Source: a virus. Taken from it: a DNA stretch of 20,289 nt. How positions within the stretch are numbered: position 1 is the stretch's first letter; each line of letters starts with the position of its first letter. The notes under the pieces are model-generated. The model searched no databases and had not been told where the DNA came from. It saw only the letters and a list, made by a program, of their open reading frames with translations. Below are positions 1 to 9,142 of the stretch, piece by piece. Position numbers and translations under genes: made by a program. Where the stretch lies: IMG/VR virus record IMGVR_UViG_3300025151_000396, positions 1 through 20,289 of that record; one strand, 5' to 3'.

Positions 1-1050
1 GTAGGCACAGCACCTACTATGACTGCAGCTCAAGGCACTTTAACACAGCCTATGACTGCACAGACAGGGCAAATCACAAGTGATGCTACTGTTGCAGGAC
101 AACTAGAAGGTCTACAGCAACAAGTTACAGATGCTGTTACACAAGGTAAGAACTTACCTGCTTGGGCAAGAGGTGCTCAACAGTTAGTTGAAGCTAATAT
201 GGCAAAGAGAGGTCTTGGTGCCTCTAGTATGTATGCTGAAGCTTTAGCTGAAGGTATTATGAAATCTGCTGTACCCATAGCTGCAGCCGATGCTGCAACC
301 TATAAGCAGATGATATTTCAAAACTTATCTAATAGGCAACAGGCATCTTTGCAAAACGCACAGTCATATCTTAAAATGGATATGGCTAATCTCAACAATC
401 AACAACAAGCTAATCTACAAAACGTACAATTAAGACAAGCACAATTATTTTCAGATCAGGCGGCTTCTAATGCTGCAGCTCAGTTTAATGCTACAAGTCA
501 AAATCAAGTAGATCAGTTTTATAAAAACTTATCCACATCTGTATCCACTGCAAATGCACAAAGAATGGATGCAATGAATCAGTTTGCTACACAAGAAAGC
601 AATAGAATAGCTGCACAAAATGCTAATAATGAAACAGGTATATCACAAGCAAATATGCAAACAGAGGCAGCTATTAATCAGTTTAATTCTCAATTAGCAG
701 ATCAAAGAGAAAGATTTAATGTGCAGAATCAACAAGTTATTGATCAATCAAATACTAATTGGAGAAGACAAATTAACACAGCAAATACTGCATCAGTGAA
801 TGCAGCTAATCAAACAAATGCACAAAATCTACTAAATATTTCTAACTTTGCTATGTCATCATTATGGCAACAATGGAGAGATGAAGCATCATGGACAAAT
901 GAAGCTGCACAGAATAATCTTAATAGAGCACATAATATGGCAGTAGCTGCACTAGAAAGACAAACAGCTTTTGATTTACAAGATCAAGAATCTAGAGATG
1001 CATTATTTGGTATGTTAGGTAGATTTGCTGCAGGAATATTTTCATCATAA
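1..1050 (+). CDS. Coiled-coil, Gln/Asn/Ala-rich probable virion protein (5' partial)
   Basis: The reading frame is open to the left edge, and the in-frame residues before the first ATG (base 19) continue the same Thr/Ala/Gln-rich pattern (APTMTAAQGTLTQPMTAQTG). The true start is therefore probably outside the window and the protein is N-terminally cut. A short conserved-looking block (PAWARGAQQL, then MAKRGLGASSMYAEAL, about residues 47-70 counted from base 19) is followed by more than 200 residues rich in Gln, Asn and Ala with few Pro or Gly, which points to a long coiled coil or fibrous rod. I recognise this layout from 'coil-containing protein' genes in uncultured marine phage contigs; no biochemical role is known to me. 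It precedes other presumed internal virion proteins and ends 9 bases before the next start, with an SD between. A structural role (internal core, tail or adaptor) is inference. No membrane segment is seen. Confidence 0.75.
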   Translation, partial: VGTAPTMTAAQGTLTQPMTAQTGQITSDATVAGQLEGLQQQVTDAVTQGKNLPAWARGAQQLVEANMAKRGLGASSMYAEALAEGIMKSAVPIAAADAATYKQMIFQNLSNRQQASLQNAQSYLKMDMANLNNQQQANLQNVQLRQAQLFSDQAASNAAAQFNATSQNQVDQFYKNLSTSVSTANAQRMDAMNQFATQESNRIAAQNANNETGISQANMQTEAAINQFNSQLADQRERFNVQNQQVIDQSNTNWRRQINTANTASVNAANQTNAQNLLNISNFAMSSLWQQWRDEASWTNEAAQNNLNRAHNMAVAALERQTAFDLQDQESRDALFGMLGRFAAGIFSS

Positions 1051-1059
1051 GGAGGAATA

Positions 1060-1335
1060 ATGGTAGATTTAATAGGTAATATAATTGGTAAAAAAATATT
1101 AGGAAATGTTTTTGGGTCGATATTTGGAGAAAGTTCACAACAGCCTAAAAGTTCTGTAACACCTCCAAGTTTCAGTAGTGCATACGTTACTACTAGTGAT
1201 TATGAGTCTGAGGCAGGAACAGCTGAAAATATAGATACTTCTGATCCAAATGTTTTATTACAAATATGGCAAAAAAGATTATTTAGTGGTGACAACTCTT
1301 ACACTAAAATAACACTACCAGATGTGAGGGGGTAA
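1060..1335 (+). CDS. Small unknown protein with amphipathic Gly-rich N-terminus
   Basis: 91 residues. The start is set by a near-perfect SD (GGAGGA, 1051-1056) placed 3 bases before ATG. Residues 1-24 alternate Ile/Leu/Val/Phe with Gly and Lys (IGNIIGKKILGNVFGSIFG), a pattern that would form an amphipathic, membrane-binding helix. The rest is Ser/Thr-rich and probably disordered, with a short ordered-looking stretch near residues 66-80. The similar hydrophobic Gly-rich N-terminus of the 778-residue protein two genes on suggests that both contact the membrane or a hydrophobic virion surface. Its place among presumed virion genes favours a minor structural protein. I do not recognise a family. 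Confidence 0.75.
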   Translation: MVDLIGNIIGKKILGNVFGSIFGESSQQPKSSVTPPSFSSAYVTTSDYESEAGTAENIDTSDPNVLLQIWQKRLFSGDNSYTKITLPDVRG

Positions 1336-1336
1336 T

Positions 1337-1843
1337 ATGATAGAAAATATATTTGACGCACCTATTCCGGGACAATCTTTAACTAATACTCCAGGTAATT
1401 ACCCTTGGGAGCATCCCCCACAATACACAAATATTGAACAAGCATCAGAATATGTTTGGGATATTTTACATAGAGAAGAAAGTCTTGATCAGATATTGAC
1501 ATTTTTAAGAAATGGTATTCCTGTTGAGGCAGTAGCTAGAATAGTTTTATTTGGTGGTTTTATGGAAGGCAAATGGAGTGTAGATGTAGCACTACTAATA
1601 GCAGAAGTAGTATTTAAACAAATTATGGCTATAGGTATAAAAGCAAATATACAAAATATAAATTTGTTTATTAAAGATCAAAGCACAAGCAAGTTCCATA
1701 AACAATTTGCAGAGTTTAAGAATATGAGAAAAACAAGACAAACTATAAAGGCTCCTGAAGATAAACTGAAAAGTTTTGTAAAAGATATAAAAGAAGAATT
1801 AAAAGAAAAAGAAGCAGGGTTAATGGCAAAGGAGGATAAGTAA
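1337..1843 (+). CDS. Conserved-looking phage protein of unknown function, 168 aa
   Basis: The start lies 1 base after the upstream stop, with a GAGGGGG ribosome site just before it. The N-terminal third is Pro-rich (PIPGQSLTNTPGNYPWEHPP). A central helical hydrophobic region (about residues 63-100, with VARIVLFGGFMEGKWSVDVALL and then a second hydrophobic helix) could be a buried helical core or a membrane-associated hairpin. The C-terminal 50 residues are highly charged, Lys/Glu-rich and likely helical. The stop codon overlaps the next ATG by one base (TAATG), so translation is coupled to the 778-residue protein. The position between virion genes suggests a structural or assembly role; nothing in the sequence shows an enzyme motif. 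Confidence 0.75.
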   Translation: MIENIFDAPIPGQSLTNTPGNYPWEHPPQYTNIEQASEYVWDILHREESLDQILTFLRNGIPVEAVARIVLFGGFMEGKWSVDVALLIAEVVFKQIMAIGIKANIQNINLFIKDQSTSKFHKQFAEFKNMRKTRQTIKAPEDKLKSFVKDIKEELKEKEAGLMAKEDK

Positions 1844-4179
1844 TGTCACTAGGAAGAGGTTTAATGAGTTTTGGTACAGGATTCTTAGGGGGTCTTTCAG
1901 ATATAGCTGCAGATAAAAAAGCAAAGGATGATGAGTATCAAAGTCTAGTCACTGCATTAGAATTTCGTGGTAAAGAAAAAGAACAAGATTTTGAATATGA
2001 TCAAAAAAAACTTACACTAGCAAGAGAGAAAAGAAAAGACGCATTACTAGGACTAGGATTTACAGAAGATTATTTAGATGCCTTTGGTCAATTTGCATTA
2101 GAAAGTGACGCAAATACTGCAACTTGGCTACAGATGAATCAAGATCGTTATGGTACTCCTTTTTGGATGAGCACGCCTATAAAATATCACCATGACTCAA
2201 GCTATATTGGTAAAACAGTTCAAGAACTTCAGTTAGATTCTTTTAGTAAAAATCAAACTTTTGATAATAAAAAAGTAGTTAATAATGTTAAGAATGAAAA
2301 CAATTTAACTGATAATATAGCTGATAGTCAATTTAGCGATACCCCTACAAGTGGTAATAGCGTATCTAGCACAGCAGGAGGATACGGATCTCCAATATTT
2401 GCAGATTCAGAGTTTTTCTTTGGTAAAAAACAATTTAGAACAGGAGAACCTAAAACATTTATAGGAGATAATGGCGTTATGGTAACTGCGTTTCAAGTGG
2501 AGCAAACCCCAGGAGAAGGGGACTATGGTGCTACTTATTATGTTAATACTCCAAAAGGGCATGAGACTTTGCCTAATTTTTATGGTAATAACAATTACTT
2601 TGATATTGATTCGGAGCCAGGCAAAAGATTTGCTAATGAATACTTCCCAACTATGAAAGATCAGACACCTATGTCATACCATATGTCAATAGGAGGTAAT
2701 CAATATATATTACATGGGTATCAGCAAACAACTACTGATAACAAAACAAAACAAGTGATAAATCATATGCCTTATGGTTTGACTTCACAATATCCTAGTC
2801 TTTTTACTTCACAGTATACCCCATCTGTTCCGGGAGTTGAGGGTGCACCTGATGTACCAGGAGCAGGATTTATGACACAAGATGATATGCAGTACTATGA
2901 GTATGATGTAGCGGAATTGCGTAATAATCTTACAGCACAAAACTTCAACTTTAATCTTAATCCCTTTAAGCAAGGCCAGGCAGATGAATTTGCATTAGCA
3001 AAAGAACTAGCAGGAATACAAGAACCTAGAACATTAAGCTTAGTAGATAGAAATAAGATAAAAGCATTAAATCTAGCACCGTCTTCAGGTTTTGATTTTA
3101 ATCCTAACCAATTAAATTATAACCAATTTGACAATAGCTATTTCATAACTGTGTTTGGTAATACATCTACTGATAAAATAAAAAGGAATCTACTTACAAA
3201 TATATCTGATCCTATATTTGATGCTTGGCAGAATAGAAATATTGATCAAGATACTATTAATGCCTTAGGTATAGACGCTAATTCTGATGACGTAACTGCA
3301 GCTACATTGGCATCTAGAATAGGATTAGTTACAGACCAAATAGCCTCTAATGTTAGATCTTACTACACAGACTTAGCTAAAGTATTGACTGATGAGCAGT
3401 TTGCTACATTTGTATCTGAGGCACCTAATCCTACAGTTCAAGGGCAACCTTTAACAAAAGAAAATATTGACCAGTGGGCACTAGAATCATTGTCTGAAGT
3501 AACAAACTTTAAAGATTTAGTAGCCCTTAACGATCAAATAAATAGCACTAGACAAGCAGACTTTGATACTAATCTTTCTAATACTATAGGTAGTATAGAA
3601 GGTGCTAATGGAGATGTGACTACAGGTATGGATATAATAGATGGTATTATTTTAAATTCTATGGCTAAAGATGGAGATACTGATTTGTTAGCTGATGAAC
3701 TATTGAACGCATTTGGAGGAAATCAACCTGCTGCTGATCTAGTAACTCAAAATTATGTTGCAGGAAAATTAGCACAAATAGATGCTGATACTCTACCTGA
3801 AAGAGCAATAGGAGAAATAGAAAAAGAAGAGGAAGCAAGAACTGAGCAGGTAGAAGATATAGATGTAGAGCAATGGTTAAGAGAAGGCTCTGTAGGCCCT
3901 ATACCTAAAATACCTTCAGAAGCTGCAGAGTGGAAACGAGAGAATAGGTCTGATCCAAATGTTAAAACTGCTGGAGGAGGTCAAGGATCTCTATACGAAA
4001 AAGATACAGGTTTCTTAATATTTAAGAGTCCTGACTTACCACCAAATCATGTAGAGCCTAGACCTGGAGGAGACAATCCAAATGCAAATGCAGGGTTTGG
4101 CAGTAAAACAACACAGAACTGGGATTTATTATACAGTAAAACACATAACGCAGACGGAACACCAAAAACAGAGGAGTAA
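1843..4179 (+). CDS. Large probable internal virion protein, 778 aa
   Basis: The start overlaps the preceding stop (TAATG) and has GGAGG at 1831-1835. Residues 1-25 are hydrophobic and Gly-rich (MSLGRGLMSFGTGFLGGLSD) and are followed by a strongly charged helical segment (about 26-70, Lys/Glu/Asp/Arg). The middle is rich in Asn, Gln, Thr and Tyr and low in Cys; the tail (about 650-778) is acidic, then Pro/Gly-rich. I see no catalytic motif and no clear family. Its size, and its place directly before a still larger protein with a phage polyvalent-protein-like domain and then the lysis genes, match the slot where short-tailed phages encode internal core/ejection proteins (T7 gp15/gp16 by position only). 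That role is inferred from position; homology to gp15 is not claimed. Confidence 0.75.
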   Translation: MSLGRGLMSFGTGFLGGLSDIAADKKAKDDEYQSLVTALEFRGKEKEQDFEYDQKKLTLAREKRKDALLGLGFTEDYLDAFGQFALESDANTATWLQMNQDRYGTPFWMSTPIKYHHDSSYIGKTVQELQLDSFSKNQTFDNKKVVNNVKNENNLTDNIADSQFSDTPTSGNSVSSTAGGYGSPIFADSEFFFGKKQFRTGEPKTFIGDNGVMVTAFQVEQTPGEGDYGATYYVNTPKGHETLPNFYGNNNYFDIDSEPGKRFANEYFPTMKDQTPMSYHMSIGGNQYILHGYQQTTTDNKTKQVINHMPYGLTSQYPSLFTSQYTPSVPGVEGAPDVPGAGFMTQDDMQYYEYDVAELRNNLTAQNFNFNLNPFKQGQADEFALAKELAGIQEPRTLSLVDRNKIKALNLAPSSGFDFNPNQLNYNQFDNSYFITVFGNTSTDKIKRNLLTNISDPIFDAWQNRNIDQDTINALGIDANSDDVTAATLASRIGLVTDQIASNVRSYYTDLAKVLTDEQFATFVSEAPNPTVQGQPLTKENIDQWALESLSEVTNFKDLVALNDQINSTRQADFDTNLSNTIGSIEGANGDVTTGMDIIDGIILNSMAKDGDTDLLADELLNAFGGNQPAADLVTQNYVAGKLAQIDADTLPERAIGEIEKEEEARTEQVEDIDVEQWLREGSVGPIPKIPSEAAEWKRENRSDPNVKTAGGGQGSLYEKDTGFLIFKSPDLPPNHVEPRPGGDNPNANAGFGSKTTQNWDLLYSKTHNADGTPKTEE

Positions 4180-4181
4180 AT

Positions 4182-7100
4182 ATGACAGAAGAGGAATATA
4201 AAAAGTCTCTTTCTAATTCTTTACAAAAAGCTGCGAATAAAAATGAGCAAGAGAGAGATAAAGATGATCAGCCATTTTTATCTAGTGTAGCAAAAACATT
4301 AGAAGATATTGCAGTTCAAACTGCTGGTGGTATTGTTGATGCGAGTGAATCTGCATATAACTTTGTAGTGCCTAAAAGCATGGAAGTAGAATACAGTGAT
4401 ATAGTTCCTGAAGCAGAAACTAAAGTAGGTGCATTTATAAGACCTGCTGCTCAATTTTTTATACCTTATACAGGAGCATTTAAAATAGCCAAAGGTGGTT
4501 ATATGTATGTTAAAAATGCTAAACAGCTAAACTCAACTGTAAAAGACTTAGTTGCAAAAGGTATTAAAAAAGAAAATATAGTTACTAAAAAAAGTAAAGA
4601 CGGTCAGAAGTTTGTATTTTTAGAAAAAGGAAAAGTAAAAGAAAAAGTATATAAGCCTGTTACTAGAACTATAAAAACTAAAACAGTTAAAGAAATAGAA
4701 CCTAAAACATCTAATGATGTGCTTATGCTACAGCTTGGGGGAAGTCCAAAAACAATAAGTATTCCCGGTAGAAAGAAAGTAACTTTTGATAAACAGGTTG
4801 ATAGAATCAGAACAGTAACAAAAAAAGTAGATGAAAAGCCTATTAAAACGTCTTTAACAAAAGGTGAAACTGCAGGCATCGCAATAGGTGCAGGTGCTGC
4901 ATCTGACGCAATAGCTTTTGCACCTTATGATCCTAATCTTGCAGATTTTTTAGTAAGGTTTCCTGCTACAAAAAATGCTGTAACTCAATGGTTACAAACA
5001 GATCCTAATGGAGATCCTGGAATGGAGCGTTTAAAAAATGCTATATCAGGAGGTATACCTTCTGTATTTATACCTGCGTTTTTAGCAGGAGTATCTAAAG
5101 GTTTTGTTTGGAGTAAAAACAAAATAGGCAAGGCAGGTGCAGATTTTTTATTAAAAGATACAGAACCTAAAGCAGGGCAAATATATATTGATAAAAGTGG
5201 AGATAGAATTCAAGTCTTAGATATATTAGAGCCTAATAAAAAATTAGGAATAACCACTAGGACAGTAAGGACTAAAAATTTAGACAAAACCTCTAGAGAA
5301 GTTTCGACAGATTCTTATGATAATTTTTTAAACAATGTACGAGCAGGTGATATCAAATTACAAAATGTAGGTACAACAACTAGCAAGGTAATAGGTGCAG
5401 AAAAAACAGTTACTAAAGGAGGCACACCTAAGAAATATAAAAGTAAATCAGAAGAAAAAGCTGATGAGACTGCAGGTGGAGAGCAAAAAGTTGATGTAGA
5501 TGAGCAAACGAAAAGGATACTAACGCCACAAGATAGCGAATATGCTGTAGGTCGTCAAATAGCTGAAAAAATACCTGCAATACAAAAATTAAAATTAAAC
5601 TTCTTTAATAGTAGCGTTGCAAAAAAGTTTGTAATAGATTTTTTAGATAGTAATAGAGGATTAAAATATTTAGAAGATGCGGCTAGTAAAAAAGGAGTAA
5701 GTCTATCAAGACTTAAAAACCTATATAGCGAAGGACTAGGCGTATATCAAGAAGCTAGATTTTTAAATGCTATGGGTGGTATGGTAGAGCACTTTTTATT
5801 TAAAGGTACTTTTAAATACAACAATGCAGGGCAAATGGTTGGCACAACTAATGATGGATTACAGGCTATCTTAGAAAAAAGTTTAGGTAAAAAACATAAT
5901 GCAGATGAGTTCTTTAATTATTTAGGAACTAAAAGTATTTTATCTATGGATAAATCAAAATTTGAAAGCTTATTTCCTGATGCAAAATTGAGAAATCAAA
6001 TAAAAAAAGATGCTAAAAAAGGAGATGCCATACCTGAATATCAGGCAGCTTTAAGAGGATTAGATACATTTAATAGAGAACTAATAGATCTAGCAGTAGA
6101 TGCACAGTTAATATCAAGAGAAACTGCAGATAAGCTGTTAGCTGCAAGAAAACATTATGTACCTTTATATAGAGATATGTCTGCAGATGATAGCTTTCTT
6201 TCTAGAGCACGAGGTGGTGGGGTTGCAGTAAAAAGAAAACTAGAAGCTAAAGTCCCCATAGGTTTTGGTAAAGATCAACTACCTTTAAAAAATTTATTTG
6301 ATAACTATGTAGAGAATATAAATAGTATTATCACAGCCTCTTACAAAAATAAAGTATTAAGAAATACATTTGACCTTATAGATGAAGGTAAACTAGATGA
6401 TTGGGCTGAGTTAGCAGAAGGTCAAGGCAAAAAGAAAACTGTAGTCACTTTAAAAGCAGAAGAGTTAAAAACACAAGTATTTAAACAAAAAGGAACTGAA
6501 TTAGATATCAATGATTTAGAAGATTTAGACAATTTAAATTTGTTTAGATCTGAAAGAATGCAATTAAAAGAAAATGAATTTGTTGTATTTAGAAAAAATA
6601 AACAAGGAAAAATAGAAAAAAGTATTTATGAAGTTAAAAATCCTCTTTTATTTGCAACATTAAATGCAATTAGTCCTAAACAATTTGCTACAGCAAATGC
6701 TTTTGTAAGAATAGCTAGAAGTTTTAAAAACTTATTAACAAAAGGCGTTACTATGGACCCTGGATTCTTTGCAGGTGCAAACGCATTAAGAGATACGTTC
6801 TCTGCAGCTATATTGTCTAGAAATAGATTTTATATACCTATACTTAGCACGGCTGTAAAAACATCCCAAAGGTTTCAAAGTAATGCTAAAGTGACTTTGG
6901 CAGATGGTACCGTCACAACATATAAAAAATTATATGAAGAGTTTCTTTTAAATGGTGGATCTTTTGGATCTACATTGTGGCGAGGAGAAGTGTCTGAGGG
7001 ATTTCTAAAAGAGTTTCATAGAAAATTAGGATCTAATTATAAAGATGTATTAGATAGACCTAAAAAAGTTATAGATAGGTACGGAGATGTAGTCACAGGT

Positions 7101-8297
7101 TTTGAAAACGCATCTAGATTCACAGAGTTTGCCATGTTAAGAGCAAGAGGCATATCGGCAAGAGAAGCTGCATTTGCAGCTAGAGAAGTAGCTGTAGACT
7201 TTGGTATGCATGGTGCTAATCAATTCTTTAGAAATTATACATCTATGGTTCCATTCTTGAATGCAGGTATACAAGGTATTTATAGAACTGTAAGAGCAAT
7301 AAAAAGCCCTGCAGAAAGAGCAGCAGTAGGTGCAAAGATAGCAGCTTTTGTAGGTACTCCTACTTTGTTATTGTATATACTAAATAGAGATGATCCAAAT
7401 TATAATAATACTGCACAGCAAATAAGAGATTTAAATTATATGATACCTATTGGTGATGGTAATTTTATAAAGATACCTAAACCTTTTGAATTTGGTGCAA
7501 TAGGAACAATACTCACAAGTATGTTTGAAACTTTTGATGGGACAAAAGAAGCTGACGATTTCTTTTTAACAGCTTGGACTGTGTTAAAAAATCAAGCACG
7601 ATTATCTGTAGTACCCCAGGTCGTATCACCTTTAGTAAATACTGCATTTAATAAAACATTCTTTGGATCTCCTGTTATACCTGAAAATATGAGACATAGT
7701 TTACCTGACTATGGTCAGTCTTACCCTTGGAGTAGTAACGTAATTACATCAGCTATAGAAAATGCACCACCCAATATTAGAAAATATTTAATGTCACCTA
7801 TTAAATTTGAAAACTATTATAGGGCATATACAGGTGCTGTTGGTGGATATATACTAGACTTAATAGATTCTACGTTAGATATATTTAATGATAACAAAAT
7901 GCCAAGTAAAAGGTTGGATGAGTTAATATTTGTTAAAAGGTTTTTACAATTAGATCCTATAAAATTTACGCAAGCAGAAGCTGAGTTCTACAGACTTAGA
8001 AAAGAAGCTGATAAAGCAGTTAATATAGCTAAAAAATTTAAAGATGAAAATAAAGTAGAATTATTACAAGAGTTATATAAAGACGAAGAGTTTACAAATC
8101 TATTAGCACTAAGTCCTACACTTGAAAGAATTGCAAGAGTGGTATCGAATGTTAATCAACAAAGAAATGCTATTATAGAAAATAAAAGTTTTAGTAAAGA
8201 GCAAAAAAGATTTAAAATAGATTTACTAGAAAGTCAATTAGCGGATTTGTTTAAACAGCTTATGGATGAAATAGACGCAAATGATTTAGGTTTATAA
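4182..8297 (+). CDS. Giant virion/ejection protein with LPD38-like region, 1371 aa
   Basis: The start has GAGGAG at 4171-4176 and follows the upstream stop by 2 bases. The N-terminus (about 1-110) is mixed helical with a short hydrophobic patch. Residues about 110-420 are Lys/Thr-rich and likely beta-rich or linker, interrupted near 230-310 by Ala/Gly-rich hydrophobic stretches (GIAIGAGAASDAIAF; IPSVFIPAFLAGVSKGF). About 850-1110 resembles the large polyvalent-protein-associated domain LPD38: a PGFFAGANALRDTFSAAILS block, then FENASRFTEFAMLRARG, AAREVAVDFGMHG and VPFLNAGIQGIYRTVRA, then a hydrophobic segment near 1050-1065. The C-terminus is helical and charged. LPD38 regions occur in very large phage proteins thought to enter the host with the DNA; I infer an ejected internal virion protein, the positional equivalent of T7 gp16. 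No transglycosylase motif is evident. It is the largest gene in the window. Confidence 0.8.
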   Translation: MTEEEYKKSLSNSLQKAANKNEQERDKDDQPFLSSVAKTLEDIAVQTAGGIVDASESAYNFVVPKSMEVEYSDIVPEAETKVGAFIRPAAQFFIPYTGAFKIAKGGYMYVKNAKQLNSTVKDLVAKGIKKENIVTKKSKDGQKFVFLEKGKVKEKVYKPVTRTIKTKTVKEIEPKTSNDVLMLQLGGSPKTISIPGRKKVTFDKQVDRIRTVTKKVDEKPIKTSLTKGETAGIAIGAGAASDAIAFAPYDPNLADFLVRFPATKNAVTQWLQTDPNGDPGMERLKNAISGGIPSVFIPAFLAGVSKGFVWSKNKIGKAGADFLLKDTEPKAGQIYIDKSGDRIQVLDILEPNKKLGITTRTVRTKNLDKTSREVSTDSYDNFLNNVRAGDIKLQNVGTTTSKVIGAEKTVTKGGTPKKYKSKSEEKADETAGGEQKVDVDEQTKRILTPQDSEYAVGRQIAEKIPAIQKLKLNFFNSSVAKKFVIDFLDSNRGLKYLEDAASKKGVSLSRLKNLYSEGLGVYQEARFLNAMGGMVEHFLFKGTFKYNNAGQMVGTTNDGLQAILEKSLGKKHNADEFFNYLGTKSILSMDKSKFESLFPDAKLRNQIKKDAKKGDAIPEYQAALRGLDTFNRELIDLAVDAQLISRETADKLLAARKHYVPLYRDMSADDSFLSRARGGGVAVKRKLEAKVPIGFGKDQLPLKNLFDNYVENINSIITASYKNKVLRNTFDLIDEGKLDDWAELAEGQGKKKTVVTLKAEELKTQVFKQKGTELDINDLEDLDNLNLFRSERMQLKENEFVVFRKNKQGKIEKSIYEVKNPLLFATLNAISPKQFATANAFVRIARSFKNLLTKGVTMDPGFFAGANALRDTFSAAILSRNRFYIPILSTAVKTSQRFQSNAKVTLADGTVTTYKKLYEEFLLNGGSFGSTLWRGEVSEGFLKEFHRKLGSNYKDVLDRPKKVIDRYGDVVTGFENASRFTEFAMLRARGISAREAAFAAREVAVDFGMHGANQFFRNYTSMVPFLNAGIQGIYRTVRAIKSPAERAAVGAKIAAFVGTPTLLLYILNRDDPNYNNTAQQIRDLNYMIPIGDGNFIKIPKPFEFGAIGTILTSMFETFDGTKEADDFFLTAWTVLKNQARLSVVPQVVSPLVNTAFNKTFFGSPVIPENMRHSLPDYGQSYPWSSNVITSAIENAPPNIRKYLMSPIKFENYYRAYTGAVGGYILDLIDSTLDIFNDNKMPSKRLDELIFVKRFLQLDPIKFTQAEAEFYRLRKEADKAVNIAKKFKDENKVELLQELYKDEEFTNLLALSPTLERIARVVSNVNQQRNAIIENKSFSKEQKRFKIDLLESQLADLFKQLMDEIDANDLGL

Positions 8298-8306
8298 GGA
8301 GGAATA

Positions 8307-8702
8307 ATGTTTAATATGTTAATAGGTCCCATCGCAAATATGGTGGGCGATACAGTCAAAGGTTTCGTGGAGACTAAAAAAGCAAAAGCAGATTTAGCAC
8401 TTACGGAAATAAAAGCACAGAAGAGTTTGAAAGAGCAACAAATAGCAGGCAAAGTTAAGTGGGAGGCTAGTGCAGTCGATCAAATGAAAGGGTCCTGGAA
8501 AGACGAGTTTGTTTTATTAGCCCTGATGGTTCCAGCAATTTGCAGCTTCTTGCCTTTCATGCAACCTCACATAGAGCGTGGGTTTCAGATTTTGGAAACT
8601 TTACCTGAATATTATACCCATCTCTTATATTTGGCTTGCAGTGTCAGTCTAGGTGTTAGGGCAGCACCCGGTATCAAAGGCATGATTAGTAAAAATAAAT
8701 AG
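8307..8702 (+). CDS. Holin of the GTA/3TM type
   Basis: 131 residues. Residues 1-20 are amphipathic (MLIGPIANMVGDTVKGF), 21-60 are a charged helix, then comes the family signature SWKDEFVLLALMVPAICSFLPF (63-84), with a hydrophobic span at about 68-86 and a second at about 105-122. This matches the 'holin of 3TMs' family found beside endolysins in alphaproteobacterial phages and gene transfer agents (PF11351 from memory). The protein would form lesions in the inner membrane that let the lysozyme reach the wall. It lies directly before the lysozyme gene, 8 bases apart, and its start has a very strong SD in a TAAGGAGGAATAATG context that is identical to the one at 1048-1062. Which first helix counts as the third membrane segment is unclear; the N-terminal helix may fill that role. 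Confidence 0.8.
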   Translation: MFNMLIGPIANMVGDTVKGFVETKKAKADLALTEIKAQKSLKEQQIAGKVKWEASAVDQMKGSWKDEFVLLALMVPAICSFLPFMQPHIERGFQILETLPEYYTHLLYLACSVSLGVRAAPGIKGMISKNK

Positions 8703-8710
8703 GAGAAAAT

Positions 8711-9142
8711 ATGGTAGATGTAATGAAAGCTGAACTGATGCAACGGATTAAGGAGCATGAAGGCTATAGGCTAGATCCATACCACTGTACAGAAGGATTT
8801 TTAACAGGTGGCTATGGTCATAAAATATTACAAGGAGAAGAGGTTCCTACAACTAAAGAAGGTTGGGATAATTTATTTGAGAAAGACTTTAATAAAGCAT
8901 GGGATAGTATGGAAAGATTATGTGCAGAGCATAGTCTTGATATACCTAATAAAGCAAAAGGTATTCTGTGTGAAATGATTTTTCAAATGGGTTTTGCAGG
9001 TGTCAGTAAATTTAAAATGATGATTGCTGCTCTACAACAGAATAATTTTGTAGAGGCAGGCCGTCAGATGCTCGATTCGAGATGGGCAAAGCAAACCCCC
9101 AATCGTGCACAAGCACTAAGTAAACAAATGGAGGAAGTATGA
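8711..9142 (+). CDS. Endolysin, T4-type lysozyme (GH24 muramidase)
   Basis: 143 residues, slightly shorter than T4 lysozyme (164). It hydrolyses the MurNAc-GlcNAc bond of peptidoglycan at the end of infection. The catalytic pattern is visible at the N-terminus: E17 (in HEGYRLDPY), then 8 residues, C26, then 5 residues, T32 (in LTGGYGH). This is the Glu-8aa-Asp/Cys-5aa-Thr triad, with Cys in place of T4 Asp20. The C-terminal fold signature is also present (MIFQMGFAGVSKFKMM, then SRWAKQTPNRAQAL, as in T4's QTPNRA). There is no signal peptide or SAR helix, so release depends on the holin just upstream. The start has AGGAG at 8701-8705; an internal Met at residue 5 is possible. The stop overlaps the next start (ATGA). 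Confidence 0.9.
   Translation: MVDVMKAELMQRIKEHEGYRLDPYHCTEGFLTGGYGHKILQGEEVPTTKEGWDNLFEKDFNKAWDSMERLCAEHSLDIPNKAKGILCEMIFQMGFAGVSKFKMMIAALQQNNFVEAGRQMLDSRWAKQTPNRAQALSKQMEEV

Noticed and set aside
4604-4879. Leftward reading frame inside the giant virion protein gene
   Set aside because: Low-complexity hydrophobic product from the complement of an A-rich coding stretch; no SD and no neighbours on that strand.
4182-8297. Lytic transglycosylase domain as in T7 gp16
   Set aside because: No recognisable catalytic Glu motif of transglycosylases was seen at either end of the protein.
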